Shown here piece after piece: positions 26,438-34,716 of a stretch of 64,000 nucleotides of DNA. Position 1 is the first letter of the stretch, and each line of letters begins with the position of its first letter. Location: positions 1-64,000 of the forward strand of contig NZ_JAGGJW010000007.1 of assembly GCF_017873175.1 (NCBI RefSeq), written 5' to 3'. This DNA is from Neorhizobium petrolearium (GTDB lineage Bacteria; Pseudomonadota; Alphaproteobacteria; Rhizobiales; Rhizobiaceae). Both the position numbers and the translations under genes were made by a program. The notes under the pieces were generated by a model, which saw nothing but the letters and a program-made list of their open reading frames with translations, made no database searches and was not told where the DNA came from.

Positions 26438-26477
26438 GGGAAATTCCCTTTTTACGGGTGGGAGGATTGAGCCGGCA

Positions 26478-26774
26478 TCAGAGAGTTGACCTGAGCTCAT
26501 CGAGGAAGGCCGCGATGGTTTCCTCATTGCGGTGGCAGAATGCCCATTGGCCGACGCGATTGATCTTCAGCAATCCAGCCTTTTCGAGCGTCGAAAGATG
26601 CGCCGAGACCGTCGATTGGGAGAGGCCGCAGCGCTTTTCGAACTGGTTGGCGCAAATACCCATTTCGAGCGGGTGCGCCTGATCGGTGAAATGGCGCTCG
26701 GGCTCCTTCATCCATTCCAGGAATTCGACCCGGGTCGGATGCGCCAGCGCCTTCAAGATTTCCGTCTTATCCAT
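26478..26774 (-). CDS. ArsR-family winged-helix repressor
   Basis: 98 aa. Winged helix: LKALAHPTRVEFLEWM, CGLSQSTVSAHLSTLEKAGLLKI (recognition helix) and the wing GQWAFCHRNEETI. Three cysteines (GICANQ, KRCGLS, AFCHRN) are present but the metal-sensing ELCVCDL motif is absent, so a thiol/electrophile-sensing role is more likely than metal sensing. It precedes the OYE reductase in one transcript and is encoded downstream of the AbcR sRNA genes, the same neighbourhood as in S. meliloti as I remember it. Confidence 0.9.
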   Translation of the reverse strand: MDKTEILKALAHPTRVEFLEWMKEPERHFTDQAHPLEMGICANQFEKRCGLSQSTVSAHLSTLEKAGLLKINRVGQWAFCHRNEETIAAFLDELRSTL

Positions 26775-26860
26775 CTGAGGATCCGTATCGGAGTTTTCCG
26801 ATATATAGATCGTCCAATGACGATTTAAAGAAGGGCGTTTGCGAAAAACGAAAGTCCGTT

Positions 26861-26973
26861 AAAAAAAACGGGCCGCCGGATCGCTCCAGGGCCCTTTCAG
26901 TTGTGAAGGTCAAAACCTCCAGAGGGGAACAGCCGGCGCGGACGACTGGGATGTCGTCGGGAAGCACCAGCTA
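26861..26973 (-). ncRNA. abcR: AbcR-family (alpha-r15) trans-acting sRNA, promoter-distal copy
   Basis: About 113 nt. Evidence: putative promoter TTGTCG-17 nt-CATATA (-10 at 26980-26985), the shared anti-ribosome-site core GTTCCCCTCTGG (26919-26930) followed by a conserved TTTTGACCTTCACA stretch, and an intrinsic terminator (stem 26870-26874 / 26890-26894, then eight T). The whole 3' half matches the second copy just upstream. AbcR RNAs are Hfq-dependent and silence mRNAs of ABC-transporter substrate-binding proteins by pairing near the ribosome site. Location between lsrB and an arsR-type gene is as I remember for rhizobial AbcR1/AbcR2. End points are estimated; which copy is 'AbcR1' is not assigned. 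Confidence 0.88.
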
Positions 26974-27074
26974 CAACAATATATGGGAATGGGCAGACCG
27001 CTCGACAAGGGTGCGGATGGAATATTGAACACAGGTTTTGAGGCGGGAGAAAAAAGAGCTCACTGCACGCAGGC

Positions 27075-27193
27075 AAAAAAAGAGGGCCACCGGATCGCTC
27101 CAGGGCCCTATAAGTGTGAAGGTCAAAAAACCTCCAGAGGGGAACAGCTGCTGCGGTGGAACTGGGAGGAAAAAGCCACCATGTGCATCAGCT
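27075..27193 (-). ncRNA. abcR: AbcR-family (alpha-r15) trans-acting sRNA, promoter-proximal copy
   Basis: About 119 nt. Promoter TTGTTC-17 nt-CATATC with -10 at 27200-27205. It contains CTCCCA in the 5' half (an AbcR M1-type pairing motif), the core GTTCCCCTCTGG (27134-27145) and a terminator (AGGGCC 27083-27088 / GGCCCT 27104-27109, then seven T). It shares about 60 nt of nearly identical 3' sequence with the downstream copy. Orthologues of the neighbouring regulator LsrB/VtlR activate one AbcR gene in Brucella and Agrobacterium, so this pair is probably LsrB-regulated. No tRNA or protein gene explains this stretch. Confidence 0.88.
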
Positions 27194-27336
27194 GTGTGCG
27201 ATATGGTGGTTTTTTGTGCAGTGAACAATGCCCTTTTGTGCAGGCCAGCCATGCGCAACGTGCAATGCTGTAATCGGAAGATCTCAGCAGACACATATCA
27301 GGCAACCCTAGAGCGCTGGAATCCTTCAGGTTTAAA

Positions 27337-27349
27337 GGGCTTGAAGCCC
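27337..27349 (-). terminator. Small hairpin after lsrB
   Basis: Stem GGGCT / AGCCC (27337-27341 with 27345-27349) and 3-nt loop, followed leftward by TTTAAA. Weak; it could help to separate lsrB transcription from the AbcR genes. Confidence 0.4.
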
Positions 27350-27371
27350 ATTTGAGTCGCCTGATCGGTTC

Positions 27372-28268
27372 TCAGAAATTCCAGTTGCGGGCCTTGCCGA
27401 CGACGAAATCGCGAAAGACTTTGAGCTTCGCGGCGTTCTTCATTTCATCCGGATAGCAGAAATAGGTATCGAAGGATGGAATATCCGCATTGATCGCGAG
27501 CTGAATCAGTCCAGGGTCGCGGCCGACGATGTAATCCGGCAGGCAGGCTATCCCGATTCCCAGCAGGCAGGCCCGCTTGATGGAGGTCTGGCTGTTGATC
27601 TGCAGATGCGGCGTGCGCGTGTTGTCCGACGAGCGGCCGGCATATTCCAGCCAGTTGACGTCGAGCAGATAGCTCGGCGCCGGTTCGCCGAACGTGATGA
27701 TGCGGTGATTGTCGAGATCCTCGATCGACTGCGGCTCCCCATAGCGATTGATGTAGGAGGGGGCGGCATAGACGTGCATGTGCACGGTGAAGAGCTTGCG
27801 CTGGATGAGGTCGGACTGTTGCGGCTGACGGAGCCGGATCGCGCAATCCGCATGGCGCATGTTCACATCCAGTTCCTCGTTATCAAGGATGAGCTGGATC
27901 GACATTTCCGGATAGAGCTGAAGGAATTCCTGCACCTTGTCGGTCAGCCAGCCCTGGCCAAGGCCGACCGTCGTGGTGACGCGCAGCTTGCCGGACGGCT
28001 TCTCCGTCGTCTCGGTGAGCTGCATCTTGACTGTTTCGAGCTTCAGCAAGACGTCATGCGCGGTGCGGTAAAGAAGTTCGCCCTGCTCCGTGAGGATCAG
28101 GCCGCGCGCGTGGCGATGGAAGAGTTTTACCCCGACATCCTGTTCCAGCGCGCTGACCTGACGGCTGATCGCCGACTGGGAAAGGTGAAGCTTGTCCGCC
28201 GCGTGGGTGAACGAACCAGCCTCCGCCGCAGCGTGAAAAATGCGCAATTTATCCCAGTCAAGCGGCAT
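27372..28268 (-). CDS. lsrB: LysR-family regulator LsrB (VtlR orthologue)
   Basis: 298 aa. N-terminal winged helix (DKLRIFHAAAEAGSFTHAADKLHLSQSAISRQVSALEQ) and effector domain with RLRQPQQSDLIQRKLFTVHMHVYAAPSYINR. Cysteines at 142, 234 and 271 correspond, with a four-residue offset, to those I recall as redox-active in S. meliloti LsrB (146, 238, 275), suggesting conserved oxidant sensing. LsrB controls LPS, glutathione and bacteroid-related genes; VtlR in Brucella activates abcR2. Start: ATG 28268 is chosen over 28274 because AGGG sits at a better distance; it follows trxB by 15 nt, so trxB-lsrB are co-transcribed. Confidence 0.95.
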   Translation of the reverse strand: MPLDWDKLRIFHAAAEAGSFTHAADKLHLSQSAISRQVSALEQDVGVKLFHRHARGLILTEQGELLYRTAHDVLLKLETVKMQLTETTEKPSGKLRVTTTVGLGQGWLTDKVQEFLQLYPEMSIQLILDNEELDVNMRHADCAIRLRQPQQSDLIQRKLFTVHMHVYAAPSYINRYGEPQSIEDLDNHRIITFGEPAPSYLLDVNWLEYAGRSSDNTRTPHLQINSQTSIKRACLLGIGIACLPDYIVGRDPGLIQLAINADIPSFDTYFCYPDEMKNAAKLKVFRDFVVGKARNWNF

Positions 28269-28283
28269 ACCCATCCCTGAACG

Positions 28284-29258
28284 TCACTCCGCGGCCACGG
28301 CCACCGGCTGGAGGCCGGCGAGATAACGTTCAGCTTCCAGAGCTGCCATGCAGCCCATGCCGGCGGCGGTGACCGCCTGGCGGAAGGTGTCGTCCGTCAC
28401 GTCGCCGGCCGCAAAGACGCCGGGCACGTCGGTCGCGGTGGAGTCCGGTGCCGTCCACAAGTAGCCGTTCGGCTTCGTCTTCAGCTTGCCCTTGAAGAGT
28501 TCGGTCGCCGGCGCATGGCCGATCGCCACGAAGACGCCGTCAATCGGCCGCTCGGTGATCGCGCCCGTTTCAGTGTTGCGCAGCTTCACCCCCTCGACGG
28601 ATGGCGGCAGTGGCGCCTTGGCCGGCTTGCCGGTGATCTCGGCCACTTCCGTGTTCCACAGCACGCTGACATTCGGGCGCTGGAAAAGGCGTTCCTGCAG
28701 GATTTTTTCGGAGCGGAAACTATCGCGGCGGTGAACCACCGTCACGGACCTTGCAATGTTCGAGAGATAGAGCGCTTCCTCGACCGCGGAATTGCCGCCG
28801 CCGACCACGATCACATCCTTGTTGCGGTAGAAGAAACCGTCGCAGGTGGCGCAGGCGGAGACACCGAATCCCTGGAAATGCTGCTCGCTTGCAAGACCGA
28901 GCCATTTCGCCTTGGCACCGGTGGCGATGATGAGCGTATCGGCGGTCCAGACAGCGCCGGAATCCGTGCGGACAGTGAACGGCTGATGGTCGAGCTCGAC
29001 CTCGGTCACCAGGTCGTTGACGATTTCTGTCCCCACATGCGTCGCCTGTTTCAGCATCTGCTCCATCAGCCAGGGCCCCTGGATCGGATCGCCAAAGCCG
29101 GGATAGTTCTCCACATCCGTGGTGATCATGAGCTGGCCGCCCTGTTCCAGGCCGGCGATCAGCACGGGTTTCAGCATGGCGCGTGCCGCATAGATTGCGG
29201 CGGTGTAACCGGCCGGGCCGGAACCGATGATCAAAACCTCCGTATGACGGGCGGACAT
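28284..29258 (-). CDS. trxB: Thioredoxin-disulfide reductase
   Basis: 324 aa, the usual length. FAD site IIGSGPAGYTAAIYAARA (about 9-26), redox-active ACATCDGFFY with the C-x-x-C pair (about 141-144), NADPH site VVGGGNSAVEEAL (about 160) and the C-terminal FAD motif GVFAAGDVTDDTFRQAVTAAGMGC. Reduces thioredoxin with NADPH in the cytosol. ATG 29258 follows AAGGAAA; the upstream ATG at 29291 lacks a ribosome site. It is followed by lsrB in the same operon, which suits a redox-sensing regulator, and is divergent from lrp with a promoter region of about 220 nt. Confidence 0.97.
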   Translation of the reverse strand: MSARHTEVLIIGSGPAGYTAAIYAARAMLKPVLIAGLEQGGQLMITTDVENYPGFGDPIQGPWLMEQMLKQATHVGTEIVNDLVTEVELDHQPFTVRTDSGAVWTADTLIIATGAKAKWLGLASEQHFQGFGVSACATCDGFFYRNKDVIVVGGGNSAVEEALYLSNIARSVTVVHRRDSFRSEKILQERLFQRPNVSVLWNTEVAEITGKPAKAPLPPSVEGVKLRNTETGAITERPIDGVFVAIGHAPATELFKGKLKTKPNGYLWTAPDSTATDVPGVFAAGDVTDDTFRQAVTAAGMGCMAALEAERYLAGLQPVAVAAE

Positions 29259-29475
29259 ATGCAGTTTCCTTTCAAAGACCGATCGACTCATGTTTTTTCA
29301 GCCCACATATAGGGGGTCGATTTCCGGTCTGCCGCTTTAAAACGTCATCTAAGATCGATCCATGCAGGAATGCAAGGGCAGCTTTGCATTAACAACAGAT
29401 CAGTTGGATGCGGGGCCATGATCCTTGCGTTAAATGCCGTTTCCGCTAAAAGCCTTTCGACAAAAGGGGAAAGCC

Positions 29476-29943
29476 GTGCTTCGTGCCGATCTGGACGCCA
29501 TTGATATCAAAATCCTCAGAGAGCTTCAGCGCGACGGGCGAATGACGAATGTCGAGCTCGCGGAACGTGTGGGCATCTCCGCGCCGCCGTGCCTGCGCCG
29601 CGTGCGCAAGCTCGAGGAAGCCGGCATCATCGAGGGGTATCACGCGCTTCTGAACGGCCCGAAGCTCGGTTTCGATCTCGTCGCCTTCTGCATGGTCGGG
29701 CTGAAGCGCCAGTCGGATGCGGATCTCAAGGCCTTCGCTTCCAAGGTGCAGCAATGGCCGCTGGTGCGCGAAGCCTGGATGGTTAACGGAGACAGCGATT
29801 TCCTGCTGCGCTGCACGGCGCAGAACCTCACCGTCTTCCAGGATTTTGTCATCGAGGTCCTGACGGCGGACGAACATGTGGATACCGTCCGCACCATGCT
29901 GACGATCCGGCAGGTGAAACAGCTCGGCCTCGTGGAAATCTGA
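29476..29943 (+). CDS. lrp: Lrp/AsnC-family transcriptional regulator
   Basis: 155 aa. N-terminal helix-turn-helix (DLDAIDIKILRELQRDGRMTNVELAERVGISAPPCLRRVRKLEEAGII) and C-terminal RAM effector domain (about 65-150) ending VDTVRTMLTIRQVKQLG. Binds leucine or other amino acids in related proteins. The GTG at 29476 has GGGGA correctly spaced and gives the normal family length; an ATG 14 codons upstream extends into a non-conserved basic stretch. It precedes lpsC by 8 nt, so it may head the LPS glycosyltransferase transcript. Confidence 0.9.
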   Translation: MLRADLDAIDIKILRELQRDGRMTNVELAERVGISAPPCLRRVRKLEEAGIIEGYHALLNGPKLGFDLVAFCMVGLKRQSDADLKAFASKVQQWPLVREAWMVNGDSDFLLRCTAQNLTVFQDFVIEVLTADEHVDTVRTMLTIRQVKQLGLVEI

Positions 29944-29951
29944 GTTCGGCA

Positions 29952-30761
29952 ATGGCCAGGCTTCCGATCTCCGCCTTCATCATCTGCCAGAACGAGGAGG
30001 CCTATCTCGGCAACTGCATCGAGAGCCTCGTCGACTTTGCCGATATCGTCATCGTCGATTCTGGATCTACGGACGGAACGATCGATCTCGTCCAGTCCTA
30101 CATCGACAAAGGTTGGCCGATCCGGCTTTTCCATGAGAAATGGCGTGGATACGCGGGGCAGAAGCAGTTCGCGCTGGAGCAGTGCAGGGAACCCTGGTGT
30201 TTCAGCATCGATTCGGATGAGCGGCTGGATGCATCCCTGCGGAAGCTCCTGCCGGAGCTTGTCACGGCGCCCGTGGAGATTGTCGGCTGGAAGATGGCGC
30301 GACGGCCCTATCTCATCGGTTACGGCTACACGCCCGAGAAGGTTCACGAGCGCAAGATCCTGCGGCTGATCCGCAAGGGAAGGGGCGCCTTCGACCTCGC
30401 CCAGGCGGTGCATGAGGGTATCGTGCCGGACGGCAAGGTTGCCAAGACGAAGACCGGCAGCCTGCTGCACTACCGGCCGATCCTCATCGACGAACAGATC
30501 CTCAAGGAAAACAAGTATTCGACGCTCAAGGCGGACCAGAAATTCGCGGAGGGCAAGACGCCGAGGCCGGTCAAGCTCTTCATTTCGCCACTCCTCTATT
30601 TCTACCGGCTTTACCTGAGAAACGGTTTGTGGCGTTGCGGGGCGCCAGGATTCATCGAGGCGATGACGGTCGCAGTCTACGCCTTCCTCACTGAGGCCAA
30701 GCTTTACCAACGCCAGGCGCTGACGGAGCGCCCCAATCGGGACGACGCGCCGACGCGCTGA
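29952..30761 (+). CDS. lpsC: LPS core glycosyltransferase, GT2 family (LpsC)
   Basis: 269 aa GT-A fold transferase of the WaaE/KdtX type. Nucleotide-sugar site: PISAFIICQNEEAYLGNCIESL (about 5-26), VIVDSGSTDGTIDLV (about 33-47), and the metal motif IDSDERL (D-x-D, about 86-92). C-terminal helices include LYFYRLYLRNG. WaaE-type enzymes add beta-glucose to the inner core. The assignment to LpsC rests on order: lpsB-lpsE-lpsD-lpsC-lrp matches the S. meliloti core cluster. Cytosolic, membrane-associated. Confidence 0.85.
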   Translation: MARLPISAFIICQNEEAYLGNCIESLVDFADIVIVDSGSTDGTIDLVQSYIDKGWPIRLFHEKWRGYAGQKQFALEQCREPWCFSIDSDERLDASLRKLLPELVTAPVEIVGWKMARRPYLIGYGYTPEKVHERKILRLIRKGRGAFDLAQAVHEGIVPDGKVAKTKTGSLLHYRPILIDEQILKENKYSTLKADQKFAEGKTPRPVKLFISPLLYFYRLYLRNGLWRCGAPGFIEAMTVAVYAFLTEAKLYQRQALTERPNRDDAPTR

Positions 30762-30775
30762 AACGGGAGACACGC

Positions 30776-31807
30776 ATGAAGGTCCTGCACATCCATTTCG
30801 GCAAGGAGGGCGGCGCGGAACGCTTTTTCGTCAATCTCGCCAACTCCCTGCACGAACGCGGCATCGAGCAGCGCATGCTGATCCGGCCGGGACGGACCTG
30901 GCAGAAAGATCTCGAGAAATGCGGCAAGGTTTATCTGGGCATATTCCGGCGCATCTCGCTGTCGCGCTTCTGGCTGTCGTTCCGCATGTGGAGAATCCTG
31001 CGCGAATACCAGCCCGATGTGATCATGACATGGCAATTAAGGGCGAGCCGCTTCATGCCCAACTACAAGAAGGCGCGGCGGATTTCCCGGCTCGGCGACT
31101 ATCCGGAGCATCTGGGGTACTACCGGAATTCCGAAATCCTCGTCTGCCTGACGCCGGACGTAGCGGAGAAGGTACGCTCGTTCGGCTGGAAGCGGGGGCT
31201 GGAAGTTATCACGAATTTCACGCGGGCGGCTCCGGTGAGCCCGGTATCGCGGGAGAGTCTTCAGACGCCGGCGGATGCCTTCGTCGTCCTGGGGCTCGGC
31301 CGCTTCGTGCCGAGAAAGGGTTTCGATACCCTGATCCGCGCCATGACGAAGGCCGAGCATGCCTATCTCTGGCTGGTCGGCGACGGTCCGGAGCGGGAAA
31401 ATCTCGAACGGCTGGTCGATGAGCTCGGTCTTCGGTCGCGCGTGCGCTTTGCCGGTTGGCAGACGAATGCCTATGCCTATATCGCCGCTGCCGATGTTTT
31501 TTCCATCGCCTCCCTGCACGAGCCACTCGGGAATGTCTGCCTCGAGGGCTGGGCGGCCGGAAAGCCGACCGTGTCGTCGCGGGCGGAAGGCCCCTCCTGG
31601 GCGATGACGAATGAGACGGATGCGCTCATGTATGATCCGGGCGACCATGACGGCCTGGCAACGGCGATCCGGCGCCTGATGGACGACCCGGCACTCAGGC
31701 AACGTCTTGTGGATGGGGGGCATCGCACCCTTCAGGAGCGGTTCTCGGAAAAGGCGATCACCGATGCCTATATCCGTCTGTTCGAGACCGGCTCAACCGC
31801 GTCATGA
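30776..31807 (+). CDS. lpsD: LPS core glycosyltransferase, GT4 family (LpsD)
   Basis: 343 aa GT-B transferase. N-terminus MKVLHIHFGKEGGAERFFV contains the Gly-rich acceptor-side loop; the C-terminal domain has GLGRFVPRKGFDTLIRAM, VGDGPERENLERLV and the donor-binding E-x7-E in HEPLGNVCLEGWAAG. It is a paralogue of the next gene, lpsE (same N-terminal motif and layout), so the pair arose by tandem duplication. 14 nt after lpsC; its stop overlaps the lpsE start (ATGA). Confidence 0.85.
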   Translation: MKVLHIHFGKEGGAERFFVNLANSLHERGIEQRMLIRPGRTWQKDLEKCGKVYLGIFRRISLSRFWLSFRMWRILREYQPDVIMTWQLRASRFMPNYKKARRISRLGDYPEHLGYYRNSEILVCLTPDVAEKVRSFGWKRGLEVITNFTRAAPVSPVSRESLQTPADAFVVLGLGRFVPRKGFDTLIRAMTKAEHAYLWLVGDGPERENLERLVDELGLRSRVRFAGWQTNAYAYIAAADVFSIASLHEPLGNVCLEGWAAGKPTVSSRAEGPSWAMTNETDALMYDPGDHDGLATAIRRLMDDPALRQRLVDGGHRTLQERFSEKAITDAYIRLFETGSTAS

Positions 31808-32826
31808 AGGTCCATCACTATCATTTCGGCAAGGATGGCGGCGCGGAACGCTTTTTCGTCCATCTCGTCAACGCGCTCGCGCGTCGCGGTGTCGAACAAC
31901 GCGCCATCATCAGACCCGGCCGTGTCTGGCGGAAAGATATCGAGGGCGTGGCGGAGATTATCGAAAGCAATTTTCGCAATCTCTCGCTCGATCGCCTCTT
32001 GCTGCCGGCGAAGGTCGCCCGGCTTGCGAAGAAAGAAAAGCCGGATGCCCTGATGGCGTGGGCTCCGCGCGCCAGCGAACTGATGCCGGCCTATCAAGGC
32101 TGCATCAAGATTTCACGACTGGGCGATTATCCGAGCAGGCTCAGTTACTTCAAAAACACGGATGTCATCGTCTGCAACACACCCGGCATTGCGGATCAGG
32201 TCCGGAAACTCGGCTGGACGCGCGGTATCGAGGTGATCTCCAATTTCACCAATGCGGATGCCATGCCGCCGGCCTTGCGTGCCTCGGCAGATACGCCGGA
32301 GGACGTGGCGGTCATCATGTCCATGGGCCGTTTCGTGAAACGGAAAGGTTTTCATACGCTGATCGATGCGATGGCGGCGGTGCCGGACGCCTATCTCTGG
32401 CTGGCTGGCGAGGGAGAAGAGCAGGAAGCGCTCGAAGCGCAGGTCAGGGAACGGGGCATGACCGGGCGTGTGCGCTTCCTTGGCTGGCAGAAGGATGCCA
32501 GGCCCTACGTTGCCGCGGCCGATATCTTCGTCATGCCGTCCAGCCATGAGCCGCTCGGCAATGTCATCCTGGAGGCCTGGGCGCAGAAGCGGCCGGTCGT
32601 TTCGTCGCGCTCGGAGGGGCCGACCTGGTTCATGCGCGACGGCGAAAACGGACTGCTGGTCGATATCGACGACACTGCCGGATTTTCGCGGGCGATCTCA
32701 GAACTGATCACCGACAGGGCGCTCGCCGCGACGGTCGCAGAAGGCGGATACAAGACGCTGATGCAGCAGTTTTCCGAGGAAGCGGTCGCTGACGCCTATA
32801 TCGAGCTTTTCAGGCGGAAGCCGTGA
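31804..32826 (+). CDS. lpsE: LPS core glycosyltransferase, GT4 family (LpsE)
   Basis: 340 aa, GT-B fold, paralogous to LpsD: MKVHHYHFGKDGGAERFFV at the start, SMGRFVKRKGFHTLIDAM in the C-terminal domain and E-x7-E in HEPLGNVILEAWAQKRP. Translationally coupled to lpsD through ATGA. The 3' end overlaps the convergent lpsB by 17 bp, so the stop codons lie inside each other's coding sequence. Sugar specificity is not evident; genetic data in S. meliloti place LpsE in core synthesis. Confidence 0.85.
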   Translation: MKVHHYHFGKDGGAERFFVHLVNALARRGVEQRAIIRPGRVWRKDIEGVAEIIESNFRNLSLDRLLLPAKVARLAKKEKPDALMAWAPRASELMPAYQGCIKISRLGDYPSRLSYFKNTDVIVCNTPGIADQVRKLGWTRGIEVISNFTNADAMPPALRASADTPEDVAVIMSMGRFVKRKGFHTLIDAMAAVPDAYLWLAGEGEEQEALEAQVRERGMTGRVRFLGWQKDARPYVAAADIFVMPSSHEPLGNVILEAWAQKRPVVSSRSEGPTWFMRDGENGLLVDIDDTAGFSRAISELITDRALAATVAEGGYKTLMQQFSEEAVADAYIELFRRKP

Positions 32827-33904
32827 TCCGGTAGATATTGCCGAGGCGTTTTGCCTCGCCCTCGATGCTGAAATTCGCCACCGCATGATCACGCGAGCGG
32901 ATCGACGCGGCTTGCCGCCGCCCGTCATCATCCATGAAGAGAGCCGCCGCTTCGGCCATGGCATCGATGCTGTCACGGTCGATGATCACGCCGGTTTCAT
33001 CTTCACCGATGACCAGAAGCTCCGGGAAGGCGCCGACATCGGTAGCGATCACCGGCACGGCCGTCGCCATGGCTTCGAGCGGGGTGAGCCCGAAGCCTTC
33101 CCAGCGCTGCGGGGCGATGAAGAGGTCGAGGGCGCGGTACCACTCGTTTATATTGGTGTGCTCGCCGACGAAGAGGATGCGGTCGGCGAGGCCGGCGGCA
33201 GCGACCTTGTCCTTCAGGCCCTTCTCGAAATCCACATGCGGGCCGGTGGCGCGCCCGGCGACGATCGCCGCCCAGTCAGGCCGGTCGGGCAGCAGGCGGA
33301 TCATCGAATCCACGAAGACATCCGTACCTTTCTGGTGCCGTACGCGGCCGAAGCAGCCAACGAATTTTTTTGCAGGATCGAGGCCGCGTGCTCGCCTGGC
33401 TTCAGCTTTGTCCCCGGGTGGTGAGAAGCGGTCAGTGTCGATGCCATGCAGGATGACGGTGTTGGGAACGGCCAGATAGTCGGCCGTCTTACCGCAGACG
33501 GCAATCACGTTGTCCATCTTCGAGATGAGCCATTTCGTCCAGCCTGTATGGCGGCGCTGCGAGGCCGAGGTGAAGACGATCTTCAGCGGCATGCGCAACA
33601 CGTCGCGCATGAAAATCGCCGGCAGCATCTCGACATTGCGGCGGGCATGCCAGATGCGGAACCGCTTGCCGAGGGGCGGACGCCAGAGGGCGAGGAGATC
33701 GCGATATCGGATATGCGGCAGCTCGGCGGGCAGGCCCGGCCCAAGCGCTGCAACCTTCTGGCCGAGCGACCTCTGGACCGGGATGAGCTGGATGATCGTC
33801 GACGTGACGCCGGAGAGGCGCCGCTTGAAATTCGGCGCGATCACTTCGACGTCGCGGATATCGATGATGGCGGGATCGCCGTTCTTTCCCCCCCTGTTTT
33901 CCAA
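32810..33904 (-). CDS. lpsB: LPS core mannosyltransferase-like GT4 (LpsB/LpcC)
   Basis: 364 aa. GT4 features: VIAPNFKRRLSGVTSTIIQL (LpsB N-terminal hallmark), HARRNVEMLPAI, GCFGRVRHQKGTDVFVDSM and E-x7-E in RWEGFGLTPLEAMA. LpsB/LpcC transfers mannose to Kdo in the rhizobial core and is required for normal LPS and symbiosis. The start is doubtful: TTG 33904 is the most upstream in-frame candidate, with an A/G-rich run (AGGGGGGG) just after it; the conserved part starts at DIRDVEVIAPN (about residue 15), and there is no ATG/GTG between. It follows greA by 6 nt in one leftward unit. Confidence 0.88.
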   Translation of the reverse strand: MENRGGKNGDPAIIDIRDVEVIAPNFKRRLSGVTSTIIQLIPVQRSLGQKVAALGPGLPAELPHIRYRDLLALWRPPLGKRFRIWHARRNVEMLPAIFMRDVLRMPLKIVFTSASQRRHTGWTKWLISKMDNVIAVCGKTADYLAVPNTVILHGIDTDRFSPPGDKAEARRARGLDPAKKFVGCFGRVRHQKGTDVFVDSMIRLLPDRPDWAAIVAGRATGPHVDFEKGLKDKVAAAGLADRILFVGEHTNINEWYRALDLFIAPQRWEGFGLTPLEAMATAVPVIATDVGAFPELLVIGEDETGVIIDRDSIDAMAEAAALFMDDDGRRQAASIRSRDHAVANFSIEGEAKRLGNIYRITASA

Positions 33905-33910
33905 AGGCGA

Positions 33911-34387
33911 TCAGCCCCAGGAAACGGAGAGGATCTCGTAGCCCTTGGAGCCGCCGGGGGCGACCACTTCGATGGAATCGCCGGCTTCCTTGCCGATCAT
34001 GGCGCGGGCGATCGGCGAAGAGATGGAGATGCGACCTGCCTTCACATCGGCCTCCTGGTCTCCGACGATCTGGTAGGTCCTCTCCTCGTCGGTATCTTCG
34101 TCGACGAGCTTGACGGTCGCGCCGAACTTGATCTTCGAGCCGGACATCTTGGTGAGGTCGATCACCTCGGCGCGCGCCGTCAGGTCTTCGAGTTCGGTGA
34201 TGCGGCCTTCATTGTGGCTCTGGGCCTCCTTGGCCGCGTGGTACTCGGCATTTTCCGAAAGGTCGCCATGGGCGCGCGCTTCAGCAATTGCCTCGATGAT
34301 ACGGGGACGCTCCTCCTGCTGGCGCCAGCGCAGTTCTTCCTGCAGCTTGGCAAAACCGTTCTGCGTCATCGGTACCTTATCAACCAT
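33911..34387 (-). CDS. greA: Transcription elongation factor GreA
   Basis: 158 aa, normal length. Rescues backtracked RNA polymerase by stimulating transcript cleavage. N-terminal coiled coil (about 5-75) with [42 protein letters not shown], including the acidic tip residues D-L-S-E-N-A-E, then the globular FKBP-like domain ending [13 protein letters not shown] 34387 is chosen (AAGGACA upstream); upstream in-frame ATG codons at 34408 and 34429 lie in the leader hairpin region. greA is followed by lpsB. Confidence 0.96.
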   Translation of the reverse strand: MVDKVPMTQNGFAKLQEELRWRQQEERPRIIEAIAEARAHGDLSENAEYHAAKEAQSHNEGRITELEDLTARAEVIDLTKMSGSKIKFGATVKLVDEDTDEERTYQIVGDQEADVKAGRISISSPIARAMIGKEAGDSIEVVAPGGSKGYEILSVSWG

Positions 34388-34716
34388 TTCATTGTCCTTC
34401 ACACTCATGCCCGCGGATACCGCGGACACAAAAAGAAACAGGTTCCGGAGTAAAACTTCGGAACCATCGCAACATCACAATTTGGGTCACTATAACAGAA
34501 TTTCGACAGCAAACGCTAGGAATTTCGACACTCTGTCCGAGGAGTTCCCCACGCTCACATGAGAATCCAAGGTCGCCGTTTTGTCAATGACTTGACAAGC
34601 GGGTGAAGGAACATTCGAAGAACAAAGCGAGTGAGGAAATCGCCGGAAATCGCCCGGATATCCGGGCCGGCGTTGCCGGATGCGGCTGTTTCCACAGGGG
34701 GTGCAGGATGATGAGT
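34388..34716. promoter_or_regulatory. greA leader and promoter region with two hairpins, a direct repeat and an inverted repeat
   Basis: Non-coding, 329 bp. Elements seen, moving away from greA: hairpin CCGCGG-ATA-CCGCGG (34411-34425); hairpin GGTTCCG/CGGAACC (34441-34447 with 34459-34465) followed leftward by a T-rich run (TGTTTCTTTTT), an attenuator-like layout; a direct repeat GAATTTCGACA at 34498-34508 and 34520-34530, 22 bp apart (two helical turns); and a perfect inverted repeat TTGTCAA-TGAC-TTGACAA at 34581-34598, whose arms each contain a -35-like TTGACA. No protein gene seen. Confidence 0.5.

Noticed and set aside
26861..27109. Direct repeats between lsrB and the arsR-type gene as an insertion-sequence scar
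   Set aside because: The repeated blocks are the conserved 3' halves of two AbcR-type sRNAs with terminators and promoters, which explains them better than a transposon.
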